DNA of 64,000 bases from Lentisphaera araneosa HTCC2155 (lineage in GTDB: Bacteria > Verrucomicrobiota > Lentisphaeria > Lentisphaerales > Lentisphaeraceae): NCBI RefSeq assembly GCF_000170755.1, contig NZ_ABCK01000006.1:124001-188000 (forward strand). The letters are read 5' to 3'. Both the position numbers and the translations under genes were made by a program. The notes below the pieces were generated by a model. It did no database searches, had not been told where the DNA came from, and saw nothing but the letters and a program-made list of their open reading frames with translations. Positions 41,885 to 50,749 of the stretch are shown one piece after another (position 1 is the first letter of the stretch; each line of letters opens with the position of its first letter).

Positions 41885-44467
41885 ATGTCAAAATTATTCT
41901 TTAGCAGTCTAGTATTCCTGTGTCTAAATATGATGGCAAAAGAGAGCTTTGCTCCCGGGAAGTATATAGACAAAGACTTTGATTCCTTCGGTATAGATTT
42001 CATTGATAACAACTGCACAAACTGTCATGATGATGACAAGCCCGATGGCAATTTAAATCTTTTAGATCTAGAAGCGGTGAACGAAACAAATGTTGCCCTC
42101 TGGAAATCCATATGGGCGCAGGTGGCTCTTGGTGAAATGCCACCCAAGAAAAAAAATAAGCTCACAGAAATTGAAAGGCTCGAATTCTCTGAATGGGTCG
42201 TTCAGGAAGTGAGTAAAACTCTCAAAGACAAGGGCGGTTTTCACGTCCAAAGAGATCCCAAGAAAGGGAATTTTGTCAATCATGACTTGTTGTTTTCTCC
42301 GAAAGCAGGAATGCTGAAACTTGAGCCTGCTGCTTCCCCTAAACGGATTTGGCGTATCACTCCCCAGGAACACATTACGCGCTTGAGTATTCTGATTAAT
42401 TCTGAGCCAAATTTTGATCCACAAAAACCTGGACAAAGAACATTTGGTGATTCAGTTCCCTTGAATCATGGTGGTGAGCTCAAACTCTACTTTGGTGCGG
42501 ACCGAATCAACAGCTGGCAGGGAGGGACAGTGGCTTACGCAACGGCTGTAAAAAGTATCCCAGTTGTTTTATCGTCGATGCGCAAACACGGCTTTTCTAA
42601 TTATGCGGGTAGATTAAGCGTGAATAGTGCAGAATCAGTGCAAATACTCAGCAAGGCGCATGATATCTTAAAGTACATGGCTTATGGACCTGGAAGCCTC
42701 ATCAAATTCCCTGAGCAGATTACAGATGACCCCACGACTTATCAAAAAGAAAGACTTGATGGTGACTTTCGTGGCTTACCTATGGCACTTACCTACAACA
42801 CCAAAGTGTTACGTCCACTTACCGCTGTTCATGACTTACTCAAGGATCCTAATAAAAAAGTATCTGAAGCGGAAATCCACAATGCAATTATTTATCTTTT
42901 TGAGATGCTGACTTTTCGACCTCCTTCTCAATTAGAAGTAGACAAATACTACACCCTTATTAAATCGACTATTGATCAGTTGGGGCAAAAAGACGGTTTA
43001 CTGGCAGGCTTGAGTTCACTCTTTCTTGATCGTGATGCCTTATTCCGTACGGAACTTGCGAAATCCTCTGTCCCCGATAAATACAACCGAGTTATGCTGC
43101 AAGACTGGGAATTGGGCCTAGCTCTAAATCATGCCCTCAGTTATTTAAAACCTGACCCAAGTTTAAGAAAAGCTATCATGAATGGCAAGATGCGTAGCCG
43201 TGAAGGTGTTAAGCGCGAAATAACACGCATGCTCGAAGATGATAGCTTTCGCAAACCTCGCCTTTTACAATTCTTCAGAGAATACTTCGATTATGATTTA
43301 GCAGGTTTTATCTGCAAGGATGAAAAAGCTTTACGAGATGCGGGGTACATGGGTAAAAATCCAAGTAAGACCATGTTTTATACTTTAACGAGTACCGATC
43401 GCCTAGTTGAACTCATTCTAGAAGAAGATAAGGATGTTCTGAAACAGTTGCTCACTACGGATAAAATTGTTGCTCATTCAACAGAGAATGGCTTCTATGC
43501 TGAATACCTCTCAAAAAAGGAAAAAGAAGCTTACGAGATAGCTAGAAAGAAAGCAGGTAAATCCGAAAAGGAAAAAGCTAAATTTAATACGACAATTAGC
43601 AAACTCGATAAACAAATTACTGAGACCAATGAAAAGATTGCAAATGCGACAGACAAAACGAAAAAGTCTGAGGCCGCAAAAAAAGTTAAAAAATTAAGTC
43701 AACAAAAAAAGAAAGTTGAAAAGCAATATAACAATCCGCCAGTACCCAATAGCTTAGTCCCAGAAATGAAGGGTGAAAACATCTACGCTCGCGTAGGGCG
43801 CCGCTCTTTTGCCAACGGTTTTAATGACTCAAGAAGAATTCTCACCCAAGCCCCAAAAGCTCAACGTTTTGGGATTTTAACACAACCAGCTTGGTTAGTT
43901 TCTCATTCCGACGCCATGGATAATCATGCGATTCATCGAGGTATCTGGATTCGTGAACGCCTGCTCGGTGGCGGCATTCCGGATGTGCCGATCACTGTTG
44001 ATGCACAACTTCCTGATGAGCCTCACAATACCCTGCGTGAACGCATGCGCGTCACTCGTGAGGAGTACTGCTGGAGCTGTCACGAGAAGATGGATCCCCT
44101 TGGTTTAGTCTTTGAAGGCTATAATCACATGGGACTTTTCCGCAACTATGAGAAAGAAAAGCCAGTCAATACAAACGGAGGAATTATTGACTCCGGCGAT
44201 CCTGCGCTTGACGGCCCCGTTTCAGGACCTTTTGAACTCATCAATAAACTGGCCAATAGCGAACGTGTGGAACAAGTCTTCGTCCGCCACGCCTTCCGTT
44301 TCTGGATGGGACGCAACGAAACCCTTCACGACGGACCGATTTTGCGAGATGCGCACAAAGCCTATAAGGAAAATGGCGGAAGCATGAAAGCCTTGCTCAT
44401 TTCTCTCATGACTTCAGATGCTTTTCTTTACAGAAGGGGTGAAGGCCAAGAAATTGTCATGCAATAG
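41885..44467 (+). CDS. DUF1592/DUF1588-type secreted c-type cytochrome (Planctomycete cytochrome c)
   Basis: This 860-residue protein has a signal peptide and a first heme motif CTNCH near residue 47 (DNNCTNCHDDDKPDGNLNL). It then has the chain of DUF1587, DUF1595, DUF1592 and DUF1588 regions typical of the family, with a second heme motif CWSCH near 730 (EEYCWSCHEKMDPLGLVFEG). A DUF1585 end follows. An extra Lys-rich coiled coil (about 545-620: KEKEAYEIARKKAGKSEKEK) splits the DUF1592 part. The protein is periplasmic and probably transfers electrons from oxidation of an unknown substrate, together with the DUF1552 partner. No transmembrane anchor is visible beyond the signal. Confidence 0.9.
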   Translation: MSKLFFSSLVFLCLNMMAKESFAPGKYIDKDFDSFGIDFIDNNCTNCHDDDKPDGNLNLLDLEAVNETNVALWKSIWAQVALGEMPPKKKNKLTEIERLEFSEWVVQEVSKTLKDKGGFHVQRDPKKGNFVNHDLLFSPKAGMLKLEPAASPKRIWRITPQEHITRLSILINSEPNFDPQKPGQRTFGDSVPLNHGGELKLYFGADRINSWQGGTVAYATAVKSIPVVLSSMRKHGFSNYAGRLSVNSAESVQILSKAHDILKYMAYGPGSLIKFPEQITDDPTTYQKERLDGDFRGLPMALTYNTKVLRPLTAVHDLLKDPNKKVSEAEIHNAIIYLFEMLTFRPPSQLEVDKYYTLIKSTIDQLGQKDGLLAGLSSLFLDRDALFRTELAKSSVPDKYNRVMLQDWELGLALNHALSYLKPDPSLRKAIMNGKMRSREGVKREITRMLEDDSFRKPRLLQFFREYFDYDLAGFICKDEKALRDAGYMGKNPSKTMFYTLTSTDRLVELILEEDKDVLKQLLTTDKIVAHSTENGFYAEYLSKKEKEAYEIARKKAGKSEKEKAKFNTTISKLDKQITETNEKIANATDKTKKSEAAKKVKKLSQQKKKVEKQYNNPPVPNSLVPEMKGENIYARVGRRSFANGFNDSRRILTQAPKAQRFGILTQPAWLVSHSDAMDNHAIHRGIWIRERLLGGGIPDVPITVDAQLPDEPHNTLRERMRVTREEYCWSCHEKMDPLGLVFEGYNHMGLFRNYEKEKPVNTNGGIIDSGDPALDGPVSGPFELINKLANSERVEQVFVRHAFRFWMGRNETLHDGPILRDAHKAYKENGGSMKALLISLMTSDAFLYRRGEGQEIVMQ

Positions 44468-44499
44468 ATTTATTCTATTTCTAATAGTCACACTATAAG

Positions 44500-45015
44500 T
44501 GAAGTTATCAGATCGCTGCACTTGCAGATCGTTCGCAAGCTCACTGCAGATCGGCCTTCGGCCTGCAGTAAGGGAAAGAAAATCTACGATTCACCATATC
44601 GAAGTAAAATTTAATCCACTGATTACACAGAGAATCTCAGATTATTATAGATCTAAGATTTTTTTAAATGATGGGATCTCACACAGAGCCGCAAAGCTCG
44701 CAGGGGGGAAGAAATAAATGTTTATAATTCCCTCGAAGAGGGGAGCATATTATTAGCCTGGGGTGACTGGAAGGAACCCCAGGAAAATGTTTCGAAATAA
44801 TAGCGTCCTAGATGAGGGCGAATGATTGGCCACCTTCGGCGACCCTTTTGTGTTTTAATTCAAACCTCGGGTTTTACCCGAGGCTAATATAATTAGGCAC
44901 CTTAGGAGCCATAGGCACGGAAAAAGACAGTTGTCAGATCACCCTATTTTTTATAATTCCCTCGAAGAGGGGAGAATGTCATTAGCCTGGGGTGACTGAA
45001 AGGAACCCCAGGGAT
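44500..45015. repeat. Mosaic intergenic repeat cluster C
   Basis: Between two converging genes are more copies of the cluster A modules: GTTCGCAAGCTCACTGCAGA, a diverged ATCTCACACAGAGCCGC, two TTATAATTCCCTCGAAGAGG modules (44718 and 44949), GGGGTGACTGGAAGGAACCC, and CCACCTTCGGCGACC. The whole gap is repeat-derived. Confidence 0.75.
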
Positions 45016-45019
45016 AGGT

Positions 45020-46144
45020 TCAGGATTTTCTCAATGTGAATTCTGGTAGCTTTAGAGTGATGCCACCTTGGAGTGCGGATTCATGAGCGAGAATTCCCAC
45101 GCAAGTGATATTGGCCGATTGGCGTGCATTGGGGTAAGAATCTTCACCGGTTTTGAGCATGTCCACAAATTGATGGACTAAGTGGGGGTGGGAGCCGCCG
45201 TGCCCAGCACCTTGGGTAAAAGATAAGTGCTCTTCGCCATCATTATTATAAACACCATGGGTGGTGAAGCTTTGGATTTCCTTAGGGAGTAGATGAGCAA
45301 AATCTGGACATTCTACTTTAGATGGAATCTCTGGCTCTGGTTTCTTCGCCGTATGAACAACGAGTTCTTCATTTTCAACTAAAGGCCATTCAACGGATTT
45401 TTCCGAACCATAAACCTCGAAGCTCTCCCTATATTGGCGAGCGGTATCAAAGAGTGAACGATAGACGTGACCGGTTAAATCTGAATCTTTAAATTTGATG
45501 TGACAAGACTCCACTGCGAAGGGCGAATTGTATTCGCTAATGAGTTCTTCCCGTATAGTTCCCGAGCCAAAACAAGAAACTTCTTCAGCTTCAGAACGTG
45601 TGAGACCAAGAACAGGACCGACACAGTGAGTTGCGTAATGCATCGGAGGTAAGCCTGGCCAGTAGTTTGGCCAACCATCCATATCTTGTTGATGGCTCGC
45701 TTTGAGGAATTGGACTTTACCGAGTTCACCTTTTTCGTAGAGATCCTTCATGTAAAGGAATTCACGAGCGTAAACCACCGTTTCCATCATCATATACTTT
45801 AAGTTTTTCTCTTCGCATAGGCGAACGATCTCTTGGCACTCCTCTAGTGAAGTCGCCATAGGCACTGTACAGGCCACATGTTTACCCGCTTTGAGGGCTT
45901 GGATCGATTGCGCACCGTGATTGGGAATGGGGGTATTTATATGAACGGCATCAATATCAGGATCTTTGAGTAATTCTTCATACGAAGTAAAACGTTTTTC
46001 AATCCCAAATTGATCGCCAACTTCATTAAGTGACTTTTCGTTTCGTTGACAAATAGCAACTAAGTCAGCATCGGGGTGCTTTTGATAAATAGGGATGAAT
46101 TCTGCGCCAAAACCTAGGCCTACAATAGCAATACGAGTCTTCAT
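45020..46144 (-). CDS. Gfo/Idh/MocA-family oxidoreductase
   Basis: This complete 374-residue protein has an N-terminal Rossmann domain (AIVGLGFGAEFIPIYQKH) and a C-terminal alpha/beta dimerisation and substrate domain with MDGWPNYWPGLPPMHYATHC and GAGHGGSHPHLVHQF, both metal- or substrate-binding in appearance. It has no signal peptide. The catalytic-lysine motif, usually EKP, is CTVP at about 95-98, as in the paralogue at the left edge (CTIP), so the chemistry may differ from typical members. It probably works on a sugar or polyol in the cytoplasm. It is transcribed alone from the region shared with the Mo/W operon. Confidence 0.92.
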   Translation of the reverse strand: MKTRIAIVGLGFGAEFIPIYQKHPDADLVAICQRNEKSLNEVGDQFGIEKRFTSYEELLKDPDIDAVHINTPIPNHGAQSIQALKAGKHVACTVPMATSLEECQEIVRLCEEKNLKYMMMETVVYAREFLYMKDLYEKGELGKVQFLKASHQQDMDGWPNYWPGLPPMHYATHCVGPVLGLTRSEAEEVSCFGSGTIREELISEYNSPFAVESCHIKFKDSDLTGHVYRSLFDTARQYRESFEVYGSEKSVEWPLVENEELVVHTAKKPEPEIPSKVECPDFAHLLPKEIQSFTTHGVYNNDGEEHLSFTQGAGHGGSHPHLVHQFVDMLKTGEDSYPNARQSANITCVGILAHESALQGGITLKLPEFTLRKS

Positions 46145-46514
46145 AATTTTTCTCCAATTTTATTTAAGTGAATCAATTATAGGTTTATCACGATGTTGAT
46201 TATTGCTGTTAAAATATTTTTTTTAGGAGAATAACGACATTTTAAAATATCATGGACAAAACAAGTCGTTCTAGTGGAGGAAGGATGAGGGAAATAAAAA
46301 GTACTTGCTTAAAGAGAGCTAGATTGCTCTTTAGTAAGTCATGGGCTTTTCTTTTGAAAGAAAGACCTCTAAAGGTGAAAAATAAAGGTAACTTGCATTA
46401 ATTTCTTAAAGAATTCTCCTAAGAATAATCAATTTTTTATGAATATGCTTGTTAGAGTGTACAGTTGAGTTCGATTCAGTTTGTATATCTATTAAAAAGA
46501 AGTTGTGAAGGTAA
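46145..46514. promoter_or_regulatory. Divergent region between oxidoreductase and Mo/W operon
   Basis: The block TTTTAGGAGAATAACG at 46220-46235 matches 493-508. On the opposite strand, near 46413, ATTCTCCTAA occurs again. The minus-strand GTCGTTATTCT part resembles the GTCGTTAT half-site at 57021-57062, but no second half-site at 21 bp was found. No Moco or tungsten riboswitch was recognised. Confidence 0.35.
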
Positions 46515-48014
46515 ATGAATAAAGCGAAATACATTTTTCTTAGTCTTGTTGCCCTATTATTAATTGCTACGGGATTTTTGTTTAAGAATGACCCCTCCGA
46601 AACAGGTGAAGCCACAAAGAGTCTTGATTTTTATTGTGCCGCTGGAATGAAACTTCCAGCCGCCGCAGTGGTGAAGGATTACGAACGTGAATTTGGCGTC
46701 AAAATCAATATTATCTATGGTGGTTCAGGGACGCTGCTCAATAACTTGGCGGTGGCGCAAAAAGGCGACCTCTATTTAGCAGCGGATTATAGTTACATTA
46801 CTTTAGCTCGAGAAAAAGGTTTGCTCGCGGAAGCGATTCCCGTGAACCAATTGCGTGCGGGTTTAGCGGTTGCTAAAGGCAATCCCCATGGGATCAGCTC
46901 ACTGCAGGATTTGCTGGATAAAAAAGATTTAAAGATTGGTCTCGCTAATCCCGATGCGGCATCAGTGGGGAAGTTCACCAAAAAAGTTCTCAGCCAACAT
47001 AAGTATTGGCAAGCTATTGAAGAGCGCGTGAAAAATGACGGTGTCTTTACGGGCACAGTTAATGAATTGACCAATAACCTCAAATTAAGCTCCATTGACG
47101 TGGGGATCGTTTGGGATGCGGTGGCCGCACAATACCCAGAGTTGGATTTCGTCGCACTTGCCGAGTTTGATGCGAAACCCAAAAACACTACGATTGGCAT
47201 TTTGAAATCAAGCGAAAATGCTGCGCAGGCCTTGCACTTCGCCCGTTTCCTGACGGCGCGCGATAGAGGGCTGAAACATTTTGAAGCCATGGGTTTTAAA
47301 ATTGTTGAAGGCGATAAATGGGCCAATCGACCCGAGCTCAATTTCTTTGGTGGTGGGATGTTACGTCCTGCAGTGGAAGAGAGCATCCGCGAATTTGAAC
47401 TACGTGAAGGAGTGATCGTAAAAACCACTTTTAATGGCTGTGGGATCTTGGTTTCACAGATGGAAGCAGGAGCACATCCCGACGCTTATTTTGCTTGTGA
47501 TACTAAATTCATGGAACAAGTTCAAGATAGGTTTGATCCTTCGACTGATGTGACTAGCAATGATATAGTGATTGCTGTGGAGAAAGGAAATCCCAAAGGT
47601 ATAAATTCATTAAATGATATGCTCAAGCCCGGTGTGAAAGTGGGTTTGGGGCATCCCGATAAGTCGGCTTTGGGTTACCTGACAATGGAGATGCTTAAGT
47701 CGGTGAACCTTTATGATAAAATCAAGAAAAATGTTGCGGTAGATTCTCCCACGGGAGATTTCTTAATCAATCAGATCAGTATACATTCTGTGGATGCAGT
47801 TATTATTTATAAGAGTAATTTTATGGCCAGCCCGAGTGCGGTGCGCGAATGTGATATGATTGAGATTCCACTTAAAGAAGCCAAGGCCGTTCAGCCTTAT
47901 GCGATTTCAAAGAATAATGATCACAAAGAGCTTCTTAAGCGTTTGATGATCCAACTCACGAGCCATCAAGAGCGCTTCACTGATATTGGTTTTCATTGGC
48001 AGGCAGCTGAGTGA
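46515..48014 (+). CDS. Molybdate/tungstate-binding protein with two fused ModA-like domains
   Basis: This 499-residue protein has an N-terminal signal or anchor (YIFLSLVALLLIATGFLF). It carries two homologous type II periplasmic-binding domains, at about 36-270 (LDFYCAAGMKLPAAAVVKDY) and about 276-499 (NFFGGGMLRPAVEESIREF). Each begins with a beta strand and a small-residue anion-binding loop, followed by a GDLYLAAD/PDAYFACD strand. Usual ModA/TupA/WtpA proteins have one domain of about 230-260 residues, so this is a tandem fusion. It should capture oxyanions for the ModBC transporter encoded next. Whether the two domains differ in specificity (Mo versus W) is open. Confidence 0.88.
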   Translation: MNKAKYIFLSLVALLLIATGFLFKNDPSETGEATKSLDFYCAAGMKLPAAAVVKDYEREFGVKINIIYGGSGTLLNNLAVAQKGDLYLAADYSYITLAREKGLLAEAIPVNQLRAGLAVAKGNPHGISSLQDLLDKKDLKIGLANPDAASVGKFTKKVLSQHKYWQAIEERVKNDGVFTGTVNELTNNLKLSSIDVGIVWDAVAAQYPELDFVALAEFDAKPKNTTIGILKSSENAAQALHFARFLTARDRGLKHFEAMGFKIVEGDKWANRPELNFFGGGMLRPAVEESIREFELREGVIVKTTFNGCGILVSQMEAGAHPDAYFACDTKFMEQVQDRFDPSTDVTSNDIVIAVEKGNPKGINSLNDMLKPGVKVGLGHPDKSALGYLTMEMLKSVNLYDKIKKNVAVDSPTGDFLINQISIHSVDAVIIYKSNFMASPSAVRECDMIEIPLKEAKAVQPYAISKNNDHKELLKRLMIQLTSHQERFTDIGFHWQAAE

Positions 48015-48943
48015 GCGAAACCAAGCCAGTCGAGCAAGTCGTCAAGAATGGTGAAGGTGTCCGAGCGAAGATGCGCAAAGTGCCTTCGGATAAACCTTTT
48101 ATCATTGGCCTCGCTTTTATTTTTTCGCTCTACCTCTTGCTCATTTTGGGAATGCTCGTTGCCGATGCTAATTACACGAGTTTTGCGGACATCGCAAAAA
48201 CTCTCGAAAATCCCAATATTCAGTACTCGCTAAAAATCACCATGCTCAGTTGCTTCATCGCCACCATCCTCAGTGTCATTGTGGCAGTGCCGACGGGCTA
48301 CTTGCTGGCGCGCTTTCGTTTTCCAGGTAAAGCAGCTTTGGATGCATTGCTCGACATTCCGATTATTCTTCCCCCCTTAGTGATTGGCTTGAGTCTCTTG
48401 ATATTGTTTCATAAATTTTCCGTGTTTGGAACCAGTATCGAAGAGTGGTGCGTGATTATTTTCTCGGGGATCTATTCATTCTTCAGTGGTAAAGCGCCTG
48501 ATTTTTCCGTGGGGGTGACTTACAAGGTCCCCGCAATTATTCTCGCTCAATTTAGTGTTTCCTGTGCTTTTGCGGTGCGCACCATGCGTAATACTTTCGA
48601 TCAAATGAGTCCTCGCCAAGAGCAAGTCGCCATGACTTTGGGCTGCAATCGTTCACAAGCTTTTTGGCTCATTGCCGTTCCGGGTGCTTGGCGCGGGATT
48701 TTGACCGCAGCCGCCCTCGCTTGGGCACGTGCACTCGGTGAGTTTGGCCCCATCCTTATTTTTGCAGGTACGACTCGCGGTCGTACAGAGGTTTTATCCA
48801 CATCAGTATTTTTGGAAATCAGCATTGGTAACTTAGAGGGTGCGGTCGCCGTATCAATGATTATGGTGGTGATTGCCTTGGCAGTCTTGTTCCTCGTGCG
48901 TCTGATAGATGGTCGCAAAGGAGGTCTTTATGATATCAATTAA
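48011..48943 (+). CDS. modB: Molybdate/tungstate ABC transporter permease
   Basis: This 310-residue protein starts at GTG 48011, overlapping the preceding stop. It has about six membrane segments, with the ABC-permease EAA loop MTLGCNRSQAFWLIAVPGAW and the ModB/TupB-like signature RALGEFGPILIFAGTTRGRT. A hydrophilic insertion (about 145-165: EEWCVIIFSGIYSFFSGKAP) lies between the middle helices. It forms the translocation path for oxyanions delivered by the double ModA. Its 3' end overlaps the ATPase gene by 14 nt, so the two are translationally coupled. Assignment to molybdate versus tungstate cannot be made from sequence by eye. Confidence 0.9.
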   Translation: MSETKPVEQVVKNGEGVRAKMRKVPSDKPFIIGLAFIFSLYLLLILGMLVADANYTSFADIAKTLENPNIQYSLKITMLSCFIATILSVIVAVPTGYLLARFRFPGKAALDALLDIPIILPPLVIGLSLLILFHKFSVFGTSIEEWCVIIFSGIYSFFSGKAPDFSVGVTYKVPAIILAQFSVSCAFAVRTMRNTFDQMSPRQEQVAMTLGCNRSQAFWLIAVPGAWRGILTAAALAWARALGEFGPILIFAGTTRGRTEVLSTSVFLEISIGNLEGAVAVSMIMVVIALAVLFLVRLIDGRKGGLYDIN

Positions 48944-49583
48944 GGATTGCACCATACAAGCAGGTAAATTTAAGATCTCTCATATCAATATCGAGATCCC
49001 CACGGGAAGCTACGGCATCTTGATGGGCAAAACGGGCTCGGGTAAGACGACTATTCTCGAAGCACTTTGCGGACTTCGCAAAGTCTCGGCAGGACAAATC
49101 TTAATCAATGGGGTCGATATAACCAAGAAGCGCCCAGCCGAAAGAAACATTGGCTTTTTGCCACAAGATATTGCGCTTTTCGATCATATGTCAGTTTATG
49201 AGCACATTGCTTTTGGTATGCGCATTCAAAAATGGAATAAAGTTGACATTGATAAACGCGTGCGTGAACTCGCAGAACAATTAAAAATTAATCACTTACT
49301 CGAGCGCAAGCCGGCAGGTTTGAGCGGCGGTGAACGTCAGCGCACGGCCATGGGCCGAGCTCTTGCGGTTAGACCTCAGGTGCTCTGCTTAGATGAGCCG
49401 CTTAGCACACTGGATGACGATACGCACGAAGATGTGATCAATCTAATTAAAGAAGTGACTCAGGAGAACCAAGTCACTTCACTACATATTACCCATAGAA
49501 AATCTGAAGCTGCTTTGCTTGGCGATCATTTTTTCGAGCTTTGCGATGGTCGCATTATCCAAGATCAGGAGACTTTTTCATGA
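48930..49583 (+). CDS. modC: Molybdate/tungstate ABC transporter ATPase
   Basis: AAAGGAGG, 7 nt before ATG 48930, fixes this start; the frame is open further upstream but without a good site. The 217-residue ATPase has Walker A GKTGSGKTT, a Q-loop (LPQDIALFDHMSVYEHI), signature LSGGERQRTAMGRAL and Walker B VLCLDEPLSTLDDD. The C-terminal regulatory Mop/TOBE domain of E. coli ModC (about 350 residues) is absent, so substrate feedback of that kind is unlikely. It powers ModB. The stop overlaps the start of the next gene (ATGA). Confidence 0.92.
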   Translation: MISIKDCTIQAGKFKISHINIEIPTGSYGILMGKTGSGKTTILEALCGLRKVSAGQILINGVDITKKRPAERNIGFLPQDIALFDHMSVYEHIAFGMRIQKWNKVDIDKRVRELAEQLKINHLLERKPAGLSGGERQRTAMGRALAVRPQVLCLDEPLSTLDDDTHEDVINLIKEVTQENQVTSLHITHRKSEAALLGDHFFELCDGRIIQDQETFS

Positions 49584-50749
49584 GAATTCAATTATTATGT
49601 TTACTCGTTTTTTTTCAGGGCATTACTTCGGCTTGTGATGTTCCCGTTTTTCGCTATGCACTTGAGCGTTGGGAACGCGACCTCTATAAAGTCTTTATTC
49701 TCCATCGTGGGGATTTAAAAGAAGCGGATTCCAAGTTGGCTGACGAAGTTTATGCTCAGAGTATCGGTCATGGTGGGCATGCAAATATTGTTACTTATAA
49801 AGTTGATTTAAACGATGAGAAGCAATCCAGTGATTTTTATTCGGCTTACAAAGATCTGAAGGAAATTGAAGTGGGAGATATGCCCGAGATGGTTTTGCTC
49901 TATCCCACGAGTACACGAGTTTTTAAAGCTGTTTGGAATGGAGATTTTAATAAAGCCAATGTAGATGAGTTGTTGAATTCAAAAGCTACAGCTGAGTTAA
50001 TGAAAGGCGTTTTACAGGGCTACTCAGCCACTTTCTTAGTGATGGAAAGCGGAAATAAAGCAAAAGATGAGCGCGCAATTAAGGAAGTTAATGAGGCGAT
50101 GGAGCTGCTTAGAAATGAGTTGGAAATGCCTGAGGGTGTGGTTCAAACGGATGGTAGCGTGACTGGTGGGAAACTCACTCCTTACGAAGCGGCGGCAATT
50201 GATCCCTCCAATGTTTTGAAATCAGGGATTCCTCTCAAAATCGACTTTCACATGGTGCGCATGCCCAATAATGAGGCTAATAATATTTTTCGTACCATTC
50301 TATCACGAACCTTTAAAGATGAATCCAAAGAGCCTGAACCCAAGCTTTTTGCCTTCTTTGGTCGAGGCCGTTTACTCGGTCCCATGGTGGGGGATGAAAT
50401 TATCGTGAAGCACCTCAAGCAGCTTTCTCATTACCTTTGTGGAGCCTGTTCCTGTCAGGTGAAAAGCCAGAATCCAGGGATCGACTTTTTAACTAATCTC
50501 AACTGGGGAAGCTTTATTGCCGGGAGTGAAGTTGTGGTTGATAAAGAATTGCCACCACTCATTGGCCTGATTGATGTGGAAGATATTAAAGAAAAAGCGG
50601 AACAATCAAAATTAGATGAACCACAAGAAAAAGTTACTCAAGAAGAAGTCGTAGCAGATAATTCGACGATTAAAACGAGCGCTTTCATTACAGTTTTACT
50701 GCTATTCGCTTTAGTTATTGGTGGTAGCTTAATCATAAGGAAGAAATAA
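49580..50749 (+). CDS. Secreted, C-terminally anchored protein of unknown function in the Mo/W operon
   Basis: ATG 49580 overlaps the modC stop and starts a signal peptide (IQLLCLLVFFQGITSA). The 389-residue protein ends in a single membrane anchor (SAFITVLLLFALVIGGSLII) with a basic tail, so its body is periplasmic. It has two thioredoxin-like-looking alpha/beta stretches (FRYALERWERDLYKVFILH; PKLFAFFGRGRLLGPMVGDE) and a cysteine cluster CGACSC near 287-292. I do not recognise a family. Placement between ModC and an FtsX/LolD-type ABC pair suggests that it is the periplasmic partner of that pair, perhaps binding a metal or cofactor through the cysteines; this is inference. Confidence 0.72.
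   Translation: MRIQLLCLLVFFQGITSACDVPVFRYALERWERDLYKVFILHRGDLKEADSKLADEVYAQSIGHGGHANIVTYKVDLNDEKQSSDFYSAYKDLKEIEVGDMPEMVLLYPTSTRVFKAVWNGDFNKANVDELLNSKATAELMKGVLQGYSATFLVMESGNKAKDERAIKEVNEAMELLRNELEMPEGVVQTDGSVTGGKLTPYEAAAIDPSNVLKSGIPLKIDFHMVRMPNNEANNIFRTILSRTFKDESKEPEPKLFAFFGRGRLLGPMVGDEIIVKHLKQLSHYLCGACSCQVKSQNPGIDFLTNLNWGSFIAGSEVVVDKELPPLIGLIDVEDIKEKAEQSKLDEPQEKVTQEEVVADNSTIKTSAFITVLLLFALVIGGSLIIRKK

Noticed and set aside
46793-47428. A 211-codon ORF antisense to the double ModA gene
   Set aside because: Shadow of a real gene with Ser/Pro/Arg-rich composition typical of antisense reading.
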